Shown one piece after another: positions 1-8,964 of a stretch of 64,000 nt of DNA. The DNA comes from Rhodocyclales bacterium (GTDB lineage: Bacteria > Pseudomonadota > Gammaproteobacteria > Burkholderiales > Rhodocyclaceae). The stretch's first letter is position 1, and every line of letters begins with the position of its first letter. The DNA is taken from NCBI GenBank assembly GCA_016183655.1, contig JACPEH010000027.1:62001-126000 (forward strand), read 5' to 3'. Below the pieces are notes generated by a model. The model saw only the letters and a program-made list of their open reading frames with translations. It had not been told where the DNA came from and did no database searches. The position numbers and the translations under genes are program-made.

Positions 1-1491
1 GGCGCCGAACAGCTGCGTCGGACGCAGCCAGGCGATGCCGAACGGCCCGGCGTCGACCAGCGCGGCGGCGGCATCCCAGCCCGAGTAGCCGAGCGACGGC
101 AGCAGCAGCGTGTAGCACCAGACGAGAAAGCCGCAGATCAGCCCGGCCAGCGCCCCCTTGCGCGAGCCTTCCTTCCAGAACAGCGCACCGACGAAGGCCG
201 GTCCGAGCTGCGCGATCGCCACCAGCGAGATCGATCCGGAGGCGAGCATCGAGGTGACCTCGCCGGCATAGCGGTAGTAGAGATAGCCGAGCAGGAGCAG
301 CAGCACGGCAACCGCCCGGCGGATCGCCAGCAGCATCGCCGTGAACGTCTCGTGCCGGGCCGTGGCGATCGGCCGCCATTTCAGCAGCAGCGGCATGGCG
401 ACGCTGTTGCAGCACATCGTCGACAAGGCGATGGCCTCGACCACGATCATCGCCGTCGCCGCCGACAGCCCGCCGAGGAACACCAGCAGGGCAATCGCGG
501 TCGCGCCTTCGGTGGCCGGCAGCGCCAGCAGGAACATGTCGGGGTCGATGGCGCCGCCCGGCAGCTTGGCCAGCCCGGCGAAGGTGATCGGCAGCACGAA
601 GATCGACATCAGCAGCAGGTACAGCGGGAACAGCGTCGACGACGCGCGCAGGTGGCGCTCGTCGATGTTTTCGACGACGCCGATCTGGAACTGCCGCGGC
701 GCCAGCAGCAAGGCGAAGACGCTGAGCAGCATCAGCGTGTTCCAGCGCGGGATTTCGCCGGCGGCGAGCGAGATCAGGCTGGGCTGCTCGGCACGATCGA
801 ACAGATCGCGGAAGCCGTCGTAGACGAAGAAAGTAACGAAAATTCCGACGGCCAGCGAGGCGACGAGGACGATCACCGACTGCAGCGCGACCACGGCGAC
901 GACGCCTTCGTGCCGTTCGCTGGTATCGAGGTGACGGAGACCGAAGACGACGGTGAACACGGCCAGCACGGCAGTCGTGTAGAAGGTAGGGTCGGACAGG
1001 ATCGGCCGGCTGGAGGCGAACGCCGGCATGACCACCAGCGGATACTGCTGCAGCACCGCGATGCTCGACGCCACGGCCTTGAGCTGCAGCGCGAACAGCG
1101 GCACCGTGCCGATCAGCGCGACCAGGCTGACCAGTCCGGCGAAGCCGACGCCGCCGCCGTAGCGTACGGTGAGGAAATCGCCGATCGAGGTGATCCGGTA
1201 TTTCTGCGCGATATGGACGACCTTCCGCTGCAGGAACCACCAGGCGGCGGCGATCAGCGCCGGTCCCAGGTAGAGGGGGATGACTGCCGCACCGCTTTTC
1301 ACGGCGCCGCCGACCCCGCCGTAGAACAGCAGCGCCGAGGCATAGACCACCGCCAGCGACAGCGTGTAGGCGACAGGGTTGGCGATCAGGCTGCGCCCCC
1401 GTCGGGCGCTGGCCTCGGCCAGGCCGGCGACGGCGAAGATGAAGAGCAGGTAGCCGCCTGCAGCGACGGGGATCAGGTACGGGAAATCCAT
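1..1491 (-). CDS. Sodium:solute symporter (SSS) family protein, C-terminus outside window
   Basis: 497 residues are readable from an ATG at 1491 (MDFPYLIPVAAGGYLLFIF) and the frame is still open at position 1. The protein is a chain of hydrophobic helices of the SSS/PutP type, for example AYTLSLAVVYASALLFYGG, the loop KYRITSIGDFLTVRYGG and GLSAATAMIMVEAIALSTM. The segment near the edge (GIAWLRPTQLFG) resembles, from memory, the SSS domain found at the N-terminus of CbrA-type sensor kinases. The full protein may therefore be either a plain symporter or a symporter-histidine kinase fusion; the window cannot decide. It follows the small membrane protein at 1520-1735 and the TRAP binding protein at 1785-2918 on the same strand with short gaps, which suggests one transcript. 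Family call is firm; substrate and full architecture are unknown. Confidence 0.88.
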   Translation of the reverse strand, partial: MDFPYLIPVAAGGYLLFIFAVAGLAEASARRGRSLIANPVAYTLSLAVVYASALLFYGGVGGAVKSGAAVIPLYLGPALIAAAWWFLQRKVVHIAQKYRITSIGDFLTVRYGGGVGFAGLVSLVALIGTVPLFALQLKAVASSIAVLQQYPLVVMPAFASSRPILSDPTFYTTAVLAVFTVVFGLRHLDTSERHEGVVAVVALQSVIVLVASLAVGIFVTFFVYDGFRDLFDRAEQPSLISLAAGEIPRWNTLMLLSVFALLLAPRQFQIGVVENIDERHLRASSTLFPLYLLLMSIFVLPITFAGLAKLPGGAIDPDMFLLALPATEGATAIALLVFLGGLSAATAMIVVEAIALSTMCCNSVAMPLLLKWRPIATARHETFTAMLLAIRRAVAVLLLLLGYLYYRYAGEVTSMLASGSISLVAIAQLGPAFVGALFWKEGSRKGALAGLICGFLVWCYTLLLPSLGYSGWDAAAALVDAGPFGIAWLRPTQLFGA

Positions 1492-1519
1492 GGTTCGCGC
1501 GTCCCCTCGGTGCAGCCGC

Positions 1520-1735
1520 TCACGACGGCGGCAGGTTGAAACGGTTGATCAGCCAGATGAGGACGATGTACCCCAGCCAATAGAGGAACAGCGCTGCGTA
1601 GAAGACCGGGATGCCGTGCAGGTGGACGTCGACGTTGAGGTAGCCGGTCAGCCAGTGGCAATAAAAAACGACGGCGACCAGAAAATGCGCCAGCAGGCGC
1701 TGCGTCAGCATGGCCGAGCGGCGGCGGCGCATCAT
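1520..1735 (-). CDS. Small two-helix membrane protein upstream of SSS protein
   Basis: A 71-residue protein with two predicted membrane segments, roughly residues 12-32 (LAHFLVAVVFYCHWLTGYL) and 42-64 (IPVFYAALFLYWLGYIVLIW), joined by a short loop. The first residues MMRRRRSA are basic; an internal ATG at 1711 (MLTQRLL) is an alternative start. It sits 28 nt before the SSS-family gene and 49 nt after the TRAP binding-protein gene, all on the minus strand. Small two-helix proteins encoded just before SSS transporters are known in other bacteria (DUF4212-type subunits, CbrX), and the topology fits that idea, but no diagnostic residue allows a family assignment. Function is inferred from position only. 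Confidence 0.7.
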   Translation of the reverse strand: MMRRRRSAMLTQRLLAHFLVAVVFYCHWLTGYLNVDVHLHGIPVFYAALFLYWLGYIVLIWLINRFNLPPS

Positions 1736-1784
1736 CGGCCCTGGCGGAGAACGCGGGGAGCGTTCGAACTACCGATCGTGCGGA

Positions 1785-2918
1785 TCACGCCGGCTTCCCG
1801 AAATAATGCCGGTAGGCGAGGTCGTTCGGCACCAGCACATCGTTCTCCCAGCCGACGACGCGGGATGCCCAGGCGCGCTGGGACTTGATGATCCTGGCAA
1901 ACAGCGGGTTGTCCTGCGACTTGCTGCGGATCACGCGATCCCAGGCGCGCAGCTGTGCCTCCAGGATCGACTGCGGCGTGCGCACGAAACGCACCTGCTG
2001 CGTCTCGCGCATCGCCTGGTGGTCCTGCGAGTAGGTGTGGGCGACCTTCCACAGCATGTCGGTCGTCGCGGCCTTGGCCGCGTTCTCGATGATCGCCTTC
2101 AGCTCCGGCGCCAGCGCGTCGAATTTCTTGCGGTTGAACAGCAGCTCGAAGCATTCGGCCGGCTGGTGGTAACTCTGCAGCATGCACAGCTTCATGATGT
2201 CCGGCAGCCCCAGCTGGCGGTCCGGCGTACCGCCGACGAACTCGGCGGCATCGAGGATGCCGCTCTGCAGCGCCTGGCGGATGTCGGCCGCCGGCAGCGA
2301 CAACACCTCGGCGCCCATTTCCTTGTACATATCCACCGCCAGCCCGGAGGTCCGATAGCGCAGGCGCTTGAAATCGGCATCCGATTTCGGCTCCTTGCGG
2401 AACCAGCCCAGCGGCTGCGTCGGCATCGGTCCGTAGAGGATGCCGTGGACGTCGAATTTCATCGTCCGCTGCAACTCTTCATAGAGTTTCCTGCCGCCGC
2501 CGTGCTCGATCCAGGCCAGCAGCAGGCTGCCGTCCATGCCGAACGACGGGCCGTTGCCGAACAGGGCGTAGGCCGGATTCTTGCCGTACCAGTAGCCGGG
2601 AACGCTGTGAGCGGCGTCGACGATGCCCTTGTGCACCGCCTCCAGCAGGCTGAACGCGGGAACCACGCTGTTCGCCGGCAGCACGTCGATGCGCAGCCGT
2701 CCGCCGCTCATCTCGCCGACCTTGCGCGCGAAATCGCCGGCGAACTCGTTGTAGAGGTTGCTTGCAGGCCACGAGGTCTGCATGCGGAAGGTCAGTGCTT
2801 CGCTGGCCCTGGCGAACATCGGTGCCGCCAGCGTCCCCGCCGCCATGCCGCAGAGAAAGCGCCGCCGTCCCGTCTGCAACGGCAAATCGAGGGAAGAGCT
2901 GTCGGCCATGGAAGGCAC
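1785..2918 (-). CDS. TRAP transporter substrate-binding protein, DctP/TakP type, Tat-exported
   Basis: A 377-residue periplasmic solute receptor of the TRAP family. The N-terminus carries a twin-arginine signal (RRRFLCG, residues 18-24, followed by a hydrophobic stretch to about residue 38), so it is probably exported folded. The mature part starts TFRMQTSWPASNLYNEF and contains the family-typical segments RLRIDVLPANSVVPAFSLLEAV and SGILDAAEFVGGTPDRQLGL. It resembles the 2-oxoacid/chloroaromatic branch (TakP, FcbT1); the ligand cannot be read. The GTG at 2918 has GGAGA 7 nt upstream; an ATG at 2909 is too far from that site, so GTG is preferred. No TRAP permease genes (small 4-helix DctQ, 12-helix DctM) are adjacent. 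Instead a two-helix protein and an SSS protein follow, which is unusual. Confidence 0.92.
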   Translation of the reverse strand: MPSMADSSSLDLPLQTGRRRFLCGMAAGTLAAPMFARASEALTFRMQTSWPASNLYNEFAGDFARKVGEMSGGRLRIDVLPANSVVPAFSLLEAVHKGIVDAAHSVPGYWYGKNPAYALFGNGPSFGMDGSLLLAWIEHGGGRKLYEELQRTMKFDVHGILYGPMPTQPLGWFRKEPKSDADFKRLRYRTSGLAVDMYKEMGAEVLSLPAADIRQALQSGILDAAEFVGGTPDRQLGLPDIMKLCMLQSYHQPAECFELLFNRKKFDALAPELKAIIENAAKAATTDMLWKVAHTYSQDHQAMRETQQVRFVRTPQSILEAQLRAWDRVIRSKSQDNPLFARIIKSQRAWASRVVGWENDVLVPNDLAYRHYFGKPA

Positions 2919-3010
2919 CGGGTTGTCTCCAGATGTACTTTTTATAGACCAGTTTCGCCGCCGACACGCGAACAGCCGTTGACGACGAAGGGGGAAGAGC
3001 CTCTCCAGCG

Positions 3011-3037
3011 CCCCCAGGGCGGACGCGGCCCTGGGGG
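3011..3037 (-). terminator. Hairpin after the 101-aa gene
   Basis: CCCCCAGGGC (3011-3020) and GCCCTGGGGG (3028-3037) form a perfect 10-bp stem with a 7-nt loop, 5 nt past the stop codon of the minus-strand gene at 3043-3348. No T-run follows, so it is terminator-like or mRNA-stabilising rather than a canonical intrinsic terminator. Confidence 0.5.
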
Positions 3038-3042
3038 CCGCG

Positions 3043-3348
3043 TTACGCCACGGAGTCGGGCAGTTGCTCGCACCCCCGCTTCAGTCGTTCGCTGAGGACG
3101 GCGATCTGCTGCAGCGAGTCGCGGAGCATGTCGAGCATTTCCGGGAGCGACCGGGAGCTGCCACCGCTGATGGCGCGGAGTTGGTCGAGCGAATGCTGCA
3201 ACTCCTGAAGTTTTTCGCGGCTCTCCGGCGACGATACGGAGGCGATGAATTCCTCGACGAGATCGCGGCGCCGGCAGACGTAATCCGCCGGTTCGGCCAT
3301 GCCGAGCTGCGCCAGCGTGTCCTGCAAGGCTTTGCCTGTACTACCCAT
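3043..3348 (-). CDS. Small soluble alpha-helical protein of unknown function
   Basis: 101 residues, starting MGSTGKALQDTLAQLGMAEP. The ATG at 3348 is chosen because GGAAGAG lies just upstream; the open frame extends further but without a ribosome site. The protein has no signal peptide or membrane segment and appears wholly helical, with heptad-like stretches (REKLQELQHSLDQLRAI and MLDMLRDSLQQIAVLSERL) that could pair as a hairpin or coiled coil. Single cysteines occur in VCRRRD and RGCEQL, too few for a metal site. It is the third gene downstream of a chemoreceptor and a Cache protein on the same strand (87 nt after the latter), so a role in that sensory unit is possible but only inferred from position. 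Not recognised as a named family. Confidence 0.65.
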   Translation of the reverse strand: MGSTGKALQDTLAQLGMAEPADYVCRRRDLVEEFIASVSSPESREKLQELQHSLDQLRAISGGSSRSLPEMLDMLRDSLQQIAVLSERLKRGCEQLPDSVA

Positions 3349-3435
3349 GGTCTCTTCCTGCTCCGGGATCGGTCGGCGGCCGACCCGGCGTCGCAACGGC
3401 ATGCAGCCACGACGCCCGGCCGTGCCGCCGGCTGC

Positions 3436-3894
3436 TCATTTGTAGACGCCAACCCCGAGGAAACCGTCGTAGCCCGGGATCTTCGCGACCCAGGCCTTCT
3501 TGTCCTCAAGCTTCTTCGTCTGCGGATGCGGCCAGCGGTATTCGATCCAGCCGCTGCCCTTGCTGCTGGCGATCCCGCTCATGTTCTTGATCAGCGGCTG
3601 GCCGTCGGCGGTCTGCAGGTCGATCAGGTTCTTGCCGATCAGCGCCTTGTTGGCGCCATGGCAGGTATTCGTGCCATCGAGCTTGTAGCAGAACAGGTAG
3701 AGGTCCTTGGCGTGCCACTTGCCACCGGGCGTGCTGAATTCCTGGAAGGCCTGTTCCGCCCCCATCGTCTTCACCGCCTGCAGCGCCTGCTCGACCATGG
3801 CCTTGGCTTCGTTCTCGGTACCGCGCTCCTGCGCCTGGGCGGCACCCAGGCAAGCAAGGGCAAGACAAGCGGCAGCTGCAATTCTTTTCAGCAT
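3436..3894 (-). CDS. Periplasmic single-Cache-domain protein
   Basis: 152 residues. A clear Sec signal peptide (MLKRIAAAACLALACLGAAQ, cleavage near AQA at residues 20-22) is followed by one small Cache domain (sCache_2 type). Typical segments are the helix EAKAMVEQALQAVKTMG, the strand LYLFCYKLDGTNTCHG, the GKNLIDLQTADGQPLIKNM loop and the closing PGYDGFLGVGVYK. There is no transmembrane anchor or output domain, so it should be a free periplasmic ligand-binding protein. AAGGAG precedes the ATG. It lies 37 nt downstream of the chemoreceptor gene on the same strand. Proteins of this kind are often annotated simply as cache-domain proteins. Presenting a bound ligand to the neighbouring receptor is an inference. 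Confidence 0.85.
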   Translation of the reverse strand: MLKRIAAAACLALACLGAAQAQERGTENEAKAMVEQALQAVKTMGAEQAFQEFSTPGGKWHAKDLYLFCYKLDGTNTCHGANKALIGKNLIDLQTADGQPLIKNMSGIASSKGSGWIEYRWPHPQTKKLEDKKAWVAKIPGYDGFLGVGVYK

Positions 3895-3931
3895 CGGGTT
3901 CTCCTTGGGGTTGATTGACTAAATACGACGA

Positions 3932-5572
3932 CTACACACGAAAACGCGACAGGCTGGATTTCACGCCCAGCGACAAGTCGCTCAGCATTGCCGCCACGTC
4001 CATCGTTCTTTGGCTCATCTCGCGGCCCTGCTCCGACATCTCCGCGATCCGCTCGACCGCGCCGGCGACGACGTTGCTCGATGCGGTCTGCTCCTCGACG
4101 CTCGCCGAGATCTCGCGGATGCCGTCGCCGGTCTTGTGTACGGAGTTCTCGGTATCGCCGAACAGCCGGGCCAGCTCGCCCATGCGGGTGACGCAGCCAT
4201 CGATCGCGACTTCACCCTTGCGCAAGGTGGTCTCGACGCGCGCCGAGCGGTCGGACAGCGAGACGGTGACCCGGTCGATATCGTTGGCCGCTGCCGCCGA
4301 GCGCTCCGCCAGCTTGCGCACCTCGTCGGCGACGACGGCAAAGCCGCGCCCCTGCTCGCCGGCCCGGGCCGCCTCGATCGCGGCATTCAGCGCAAGCAGG
4401 TTGGTCTGTTCGGCGAGGTCCTTGACCACGCGCGTAAAACCCTTGATGGCGGCGGCCGAGGCGACAAAATCGGTGACGGTCTGGTTGGTGGATTCAAACG
4501 AGGCCTTGGCGCCGTCAAGCTCCTTGGTGATCAATCCGAGCACCCGCACTTCCTCGCGGACGAAGGACATGCATTCCTCGGCGTGCGCCTTGAGTGCGCA
4601 GGCATGGTCGTTGATCGACTCGATCGAGGCGACCGACTGCTGTACCGCCGCCGCCACTTCACCCGCCGAGTGCGACTGCTGAACAGACGAGTCGGCGGCC
4701 TGCCGCGAGGTGCCGGTCAATTCCTGTGCCGATTCGCGCAGCTTTTCGGCGGCCACGCCGATTTCGCCGATGCTGGCATGGAGGTGCTGCAGGAAGTCGT
4801 TGAGTGCAACGGCGCTTTCGCCGATCTCGTCCTTGCCCGCCGCCGGCGCGCGGACGGACAGCTTGCCGGCGCGCAGCTCGGTGAACACCTCGCGGATCTC
4901 GCGCAGCGAGCTGACGATTCCGCCGCGAACCAGCAGCGTCAGCGCCAGCGCGACAAAAATGGAAACGGCGCAGCACGCCCAGATGATGCGTTCGACAGTC
5001 GCCCCGACGCGCTGCGCCTCGCTGCGGCTGAGCGCGATATGCGACAACTGTTCCTTTTCGAAAGCCTTCGCCAGCTGCAGGGCCTTGTCGAACTCTTGCT
5101 CGGCCTTCGACATGTAGGTCGTGGCCATCGACACCTGCACGGCGGCAATCTCGACGGTGTCGGTGACGAGTTTCTTGTAGGCATTGATCTGCAGGATCAG
5201 CGCCTCGATCGCTTTCCTGTCCTGCTGCGCCAGCGACGGCGAAGCCAGCAGCGCCTCCAGTGCCGTCACGTGCCGGTGCAGCCCGGAAATCGTTTCCTGC
5301 GCACGCTGCTCGACCTTGTCGGCGGCAAAGCCGGCGGACGCCTCGGAGAGGATGCGATAGAGCGAGGACTGGGCGTGCAGCAGGCCGTTGAGCGCTTCGA
5401 CCGAGGTCCGGGTACGCGGCAGCGTCTCGTCGTAGAGCTGGTCGAGGTTGGCCATCTCGGCGCGCAACCCGAGCACGGCGGCGACGGCCAGGCCGAACAT
5501 CAGGACGATGGTGGCACTCGGCGCAATAAGGAGTTTCTGGCCGATGCTGATCCGCGCCAATAGGGTGCCCAT
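3932..5572 (-). CDS. Methyl-accepting chemotaxis protein
   Basis: A 546-residue transmembrane chemoreceptor. TM1 lies at about residues 14-36 ([20 protein letters not shown]). The periplasmic part is helical, like a four-helix bundle, up to about 190. TM2 ([20 protein letters not shown]) is at about 195-215. A HAMP domain follows ([20 protein letters not shown]), then a long cytoplasmic coiled coil. The CheA/CheW-binding tip is well conserved: [20 protein letters not shown], then [18 protein letters not shown]. The C-terminus (SSLSRFRV) lacks a CheR/CheB-docking pentapeptide of the NWETF kind. It signals swimming or another Che-like pathway; no che genes are next to it. The neighbouring free Cache protein at 3436-3894 may be part of the sensing unit. 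Confidence 0.96.
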   Translation of the reverse strand: MGTLLARISIGQKLLIAPSATIVLMFGLAVAAVLGLRAEMANLDQLYDETLPRTRTSVEALNGLLHAQSSLYRILSEASAGFAADKVEQRAQETISGLHRHVTALEALLASPSLAQQDRKAIEALILQINAYKKLVTDTVEIAAVQVSMATTYMSKAEQEFDKALQLAKAFEKEQLSHIALSRSEAQRVGATVERIIWACCAVSIFVALALTLLVRGGIVSSLREIREVFTELRAGKLSVRAPAAGKDEIGESAVALNDFLQHLHASIGEIGVAAEKLRESAQELTGTSRQAADSSVQQSHSAGEVAAAVQQSVASIESINDHACALKAHAEECMSFVREEVRVLGLITKELDGAKASFESTNQTVTDFVASAAAIKGFTRVVKDLAEQTNLLALNAAIEAARAGEQGRGFAVVADEVRKLAERSAAAANDIDRVTVSLSDRSARVETTLRKGEVAIDGCVTRMGELARLFGDTENSVHKTGDGIREISASVEEQTASSNVVAGAVERIAEMSEQGREMSQRTMDVAAMLSDLSLGVKSSLSRFRV

Positions 5573-5645
5573 GCTGCCTGTCTCCGGGGGATGCGGCGCG
5601 ATCGCGAACAGCGTGTGATAGCGCGCCTGTTATTTTTAATGTGTA

Positions 5646-5882
5646 TTAACTTGCTTCGGTCTCGACGCCCTGCCCCAACACCACTAGCGTCAGCTGGGCA
5701 TTGCTGGGAACATAGCGCCGCAGGGTCCGCGTGCCGATCTGGCGGCGCAGCGCCACCGTCCGGCCGCCCCGGCCGAGGCTGGCGGTGCTGTAGGTGGTAC
5801 GGCCGTAACGGATGCCGAACTTGCCCACCCACCACCAGTCGCCCGCCAGTTGCCATGCCATTCGTCGTATCGCATTTCCCAA
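5646..5882 (-). CDS. Small hypothetical protein, Trp- and Arg-rich
   Basis: A 78-residue open frame (or 70 residues from the second ATG at 5858, MAWQLAGDWWWVGKFGIRYG). It has no signal peptide or membrane helix. The sequence is rich in Arg, Gly and aromatic residues (DWWWVGKFGIRYGRTTYS, then RTLRRYVPSNAQLTLVVLG), suggesting a small beta-rich fold. Third codon positions are almost all G or C from the tryptophan cluster to the stop, as in real genes here, and no other frame overlaps it better. No convincing ribosome site precedes either start. It stands alone between the chemoreceptor (same strand) and the divergent ppc gene. Not recognised; existence is likely but not certain. Confidence 0.5.
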   Translation of the reverse strand: MGNAIRRMAWQLAGDWWWVGKFGIRYGRTTYSTASLGRGGRTVALRRQIGTRTLRRYVPSNAQLTLVVLGQGVETEAS

Positions 5883-6069
5883 GTTACGAATCCGGATAAT
5901 GTTTCATCGTAGCGTAACGAACTTGCCGCAGCGCCCCAATACGTAGTGACACAAGTCGCGGTCAGTAGTAATACGCAAGTCTTTTTCCCCGGGCGGCACG
6001 GAGCACTTGCGCGACCATGGGGCGCAAGGTCAGAATCGACGCTGACGACAAGAACGGCCAGACCCATCG

Positions 6070-6117
6070 GGAGGCGGAAGCTCCGCAAGGACTTTCGCCT
6101 CCTTCGTCTTGGAGGAG
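6070..6117 (+). promoter_or_regulatory. Alternative hairpins in ppc leader
   Basis: GGAGGCGGAAG (6070-6080) pairs with CTTTCGCCTCC (6092-6102), 11 bp with one G-U, around an 11-nt loop. The CCTCC of the second arm (6098-6102) can instead pair with GGAGG at 6111-6115. The two folds exclude each other and both lie 30-75 nt upstream of the ppc start. No T-run follows, so this is not a plain terminator. A regulatory role is possible but unproven. Confidence 0.4.
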
Positions 6118-6145
6118 GGCCGACGAACCGAAAGAGGACAGCAAC

Positions 6146-8926
6146 GTGAGCAACGCAAACGACAACAACGACCTGAAGGACCTGCCGCTGCGCGACGACA
6201 TCCGCCTGCTCGGGCGGCTGCTCGGCGACACCGTGCGCGAGCAGGAAGGCGACGACGTATTCGCGGTGGTGGAGACGATCCGCCAGACCTCGATCCGCTT
6301 CGACCGCGAGCTGGACCCGCAGGCGCGCAGCGAACTGCAGGCGATCCTCGACGGCCTGCCACGCGAGAAGATGATCGCGGTGGTCCGCGCCTTCTCCTAC
6401 TTCCTGCACCTGGCCAACATCGCCGAGGACCAGCACCACATCCGCCGCCGCCGTGCGCACGACCTGGCCGGCTCGAAGCCGCGCGACGGCAGCCTGGCGC
6501 ACACGCTGGAGCGGATCAAGGCGGCCGGCATCGCGCCGCAGGTGGTGCGGCAGGTGCTCGACATCGCGCTGGTCTCGCCGGTGCTGACCGCGCACCCGAC
6601 CGAGGTCAGCCGCAAGAGCATCCTGCAGTGCCAGCACGAAGTTGCGCGCCTGCTCGACACGCGCGACCGGATGGCGCTGACGCCGGAGGAAACGCAGGAA
6701 AACGACCTGGCGCTGCGGCGCGCGGTGCTGACGCTGTGGCGCACGCGCATGCTGCGCCCGAACCGGCTGGCGGTGGTCGACGAGATCAGGAACGGCATCA
6801 GCTACTACGACGAGACCTTCTTCGCCGAGCTGCCGCGCCTCTACGCGCAGTTCGAGGATCAGCTGGCTGCGGCCTGGCCGGAAGCCGAAGATGGCCAACC
6901 CGACGACTGGTCGCTGCCGCCCTTCTTCCGCATCGGTTCGTGGATCGGCGGCGACCGCGACGGCAATCCCTTCGTCACCGCCGACATCCTGCGCGCCGGC
7001 CTGCGCCTGCAGTCGACGGCGGCGCTGGAGTTCTACCTCGGCGAGCTGCATGCGCTCGGCGGCGAGCTGCCGCTGTCGCAGCTGCTGGTCGCCGTCTCGC
7101 CCGAACTGGAGGCGCTGGCGGCGAAGTCGCCCGACACCTCGGCCCACCGCGCCGACGAGCCCTACCGCCGCGCGCTGACCGGCATCTACGCCCGGCTGGC
7201 AGCAACGGCGAAGGCGCTCGACCAGCACGAGGCGACGCGCCACGCCATCGCCGACGCCGAACCGTACGCGGCCGCGGCCGAGCTGGCCGCCGACCTGCGC
7301 GTGCTCGCCGCATCGCTCAAGGCGCACGGCGCCGCGCTGCTCGCCGGCGGCCGCCTGCGCCGGCTGGTGCGCGCGGTCGAGGTGTTCGGCTTCCATCTGG
7401 CGCCGATCGACTTGCGCCAGAACTCCGACGTGCACGAGCGCTCGGTTGCCGAGCTGCTGGCGCGTGCCGGCGTCTGCCATGCCTACGACAAGCTGCCGGA
7501 AGAGGCACGCATCGGCCTGCTGCTGACCGAGATCGCCAGCCCGCGCCCGCTCTATACGCCGCATGTCGCCTACTCCGAGGAAACCGCCGGCGAGCTGGCA
7601 ATCTTCTTCGCGGCGAAGGAGCTGCGCGAAAAGTACGGCGCCGCGGCGCTGCCGAACTGCATCATCTCGAAGACCGACGGCGTTTCCGACCTGCTCGAAC
7701 TGGCGTTGCTGCTGAAGGAAGCCGGGCTGCTGCAGCCGGGCAAGCCGCCCCGATTGACGATGAACATCATCCCGCTGTTCGAGACCATCGGCGACCTGCA
7801 GAACAGCGCCGGCGTCATGGACCGCATCTTCGGGCTGGCCGGCTACCGCGCGCTCATCGCCTCGCGCGGCGACGAGCACGAGGTGATGCTCGGCTACTCC
7901 GACAGCAACAAGGACGGCGGCTTCCTGACCTCCGGCTGGGAGCTGTACAAGGCCGAGGTCGAGCTGACCGAGGTGTTCAGGAAGCACGGCGTGCGGCTAC
8001 GCCTGTTCCATGGCCGCGGCGGCTCGGTCGGCCGTGGTGGCGGCCCGAGCTACCAGGCGATCCTGGCGCAGCCGGACGGCGCGGTGTCGGGACAGATCCG
8101 CATCACCGAACAGGGCGAGGTGATCGCTTCCAAGTATTCGAACCCGGAAGTCGGCCGCCGCAACCTGGAGATCCTGGCCGCGGCGACGCTGGAGGCGACG
8201 CTGCTCAACCTGGAGAACGAGACCGAGCCGGCCGCCTTCCGCGGCATCATGGAAACGCTCTCCAACCTCGCCTTCCGCGCCTATCGCGGGCTGGTCTACG
8301 AGACCGAGGGCTTCACCACCTATTTCCGTGAATCGACGCCGGTGTCCGAGATCGCGCACCTCAACATCGGCAGCCGGCCGGCCTCGCGCAAGGCCTCCGA
8401 CCGCATCGAGGACCTCCGGGCGATTCCCTGGGTGTTCAGCTGGGCGCAGTGCCGGCTGATGCTGCCGGGCTGGTACGGCTTCGGCAGCGCCATCGACACC
8501 TGGCTGTCGACCAACCCCGGCGGCCTCGACACGCTGCGCCGGATGTACCAGCGCTGGCCGTTCTTCCGCACGCTGCTGTCGAACATGGACATGGTGCTGG
8601 CCAAGTCCGACCTCGGCATCGCCTCGCGCTACGCCGAGCTGGTCGGCGACGCGGCGCTGCGCGCCGCCGTCTTCGGCCGCATCCGCGACGAATGGGAACG
8701 CACGAAGAAGCACCTGCTGGCGATCGAGGAACAGGACGAGCTGCTCGCCGACAACCCGTTGCTGAAGCGCTCGATCCGCAACCGCTTCCCGTACATGGAC
8801 CCGCTCAACCACCTGCAGGTCGAGCTGCTGCGGCGCCATCGTGCCGGCGACACCGACGAGCGCGTGCGCCGCGGCATCCACCTGTCGATCAACGGCGTCG
8901 CGGCGGGATTGCGCAACAGCGGCTAG
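6146..8926 (+). CDS. ppc: Phosphoenolpyruvate carboxylase
   Basis: 926 residues from a GTG at 6146. GAGGA at 6134-6138 sits 7 nt upstream, which fixes this start over in-frame ATGs further up. The enzyme carboxylates PEP with bicarbonate to oxaloacetate, refilling the TCA cycle. Key family motifs are in order: [13 protein letters not shown] with catalytic His150, [21 protein letters not shown], the mobile glycine loop [14 protein letters not shown], and the C-terminal [11 protein letters not shown], which corresponds to the conserved end that reaches the active site. Length is normal for bacterial PEPC. The leader contains competing hairpins (6070-6117). ppsR follows after 38 nt on the same strand, so the two PEP-node genes are probably co-transcribed. 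Confidence 0.98.
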   Translation: MSNANDNNDLKDLPLRDDIRLLGRLLGDTVREQEGDDVFAVVETIRQTSIRFDRELDPQARSELQAILDGLPREKMIAVVRAFSYFLHLANIAEDQHHIRRRRAHDLAGSKPRDGSLAHTLERIKAAGIAPQVVRQVLDIALVSPVLTAHPTEVSRKSILQCQHEVARLLDTRDRMALTPEETQENDLALRRAVLTLWRTRMLRPNRLAVVDEIRNGISYYDETFFAELPRLYAQFEDQLAAAWPEAEDGQPDDWSLPPFFRIGSWIGGDRDGNPFVTADILRAGLRLQSTAALEFYLGELHALGGELPLSQLLVAVSPELEALAAKSPDTSAHRADEPYRRALTGIYARLAATAKALDQHEATRHAIADAEPYAAAAELAADLRVLAASLKAHGAALLAGGRLRRLVRAVEVFGFHLAPIDLRQNSDVHERSVAELLARAGVCHAYDKLPEEARIGLLLTEIASPRPLYTPHVAYSEETAGELAIFFAAKELREKYGAAALPNCIISKTDGVSDLLELALLLKEAGLLQPGKPPRLTMNIIPLFETIGDLQNSAGVMDRIFGLAGYRALIASRGDEHEVMLGYSDSNKDGGFLTSGWELYKAEVELTEVFRKHGVRLRLFHGRGGSVGRGGGPSYQAILAQPDGAVSGQIRITEQGEVIASKYSNPEVGRRNLEILAAATLEATLLNLENETEPAAFRGIMETLSNLAFRAYRGLVYETEGFTTYFRESTPVSEIAHLNIGSRPASRKASDRIEDLRAIPWVFSWAQCRLMLPGWYGFGSAIDTWLSTNPGGLDTLRRMYQRWPFFRTLLSNMDMVLAKSDLGIASRYAELVGDAALRAAVFGRIRDEWERTKKHLLAIEEQDELLADNPLLKRSIRNRFPYMDPLNHLQVELLRRHRAGDTDERVRRGIHLSINGVAAGLRNSG

Positions 8927-8964
8927 AATCGCGGCTTCGAATACGACAACGCGACAACGACATC

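Noticed and set aside
5573..5645. Sigma-28 (FliA) promoter before the chemoreceptor
   Set aside because: TAAA-like and ATCA-like pieces occur but not the GCCGATAA box at the required spacing.
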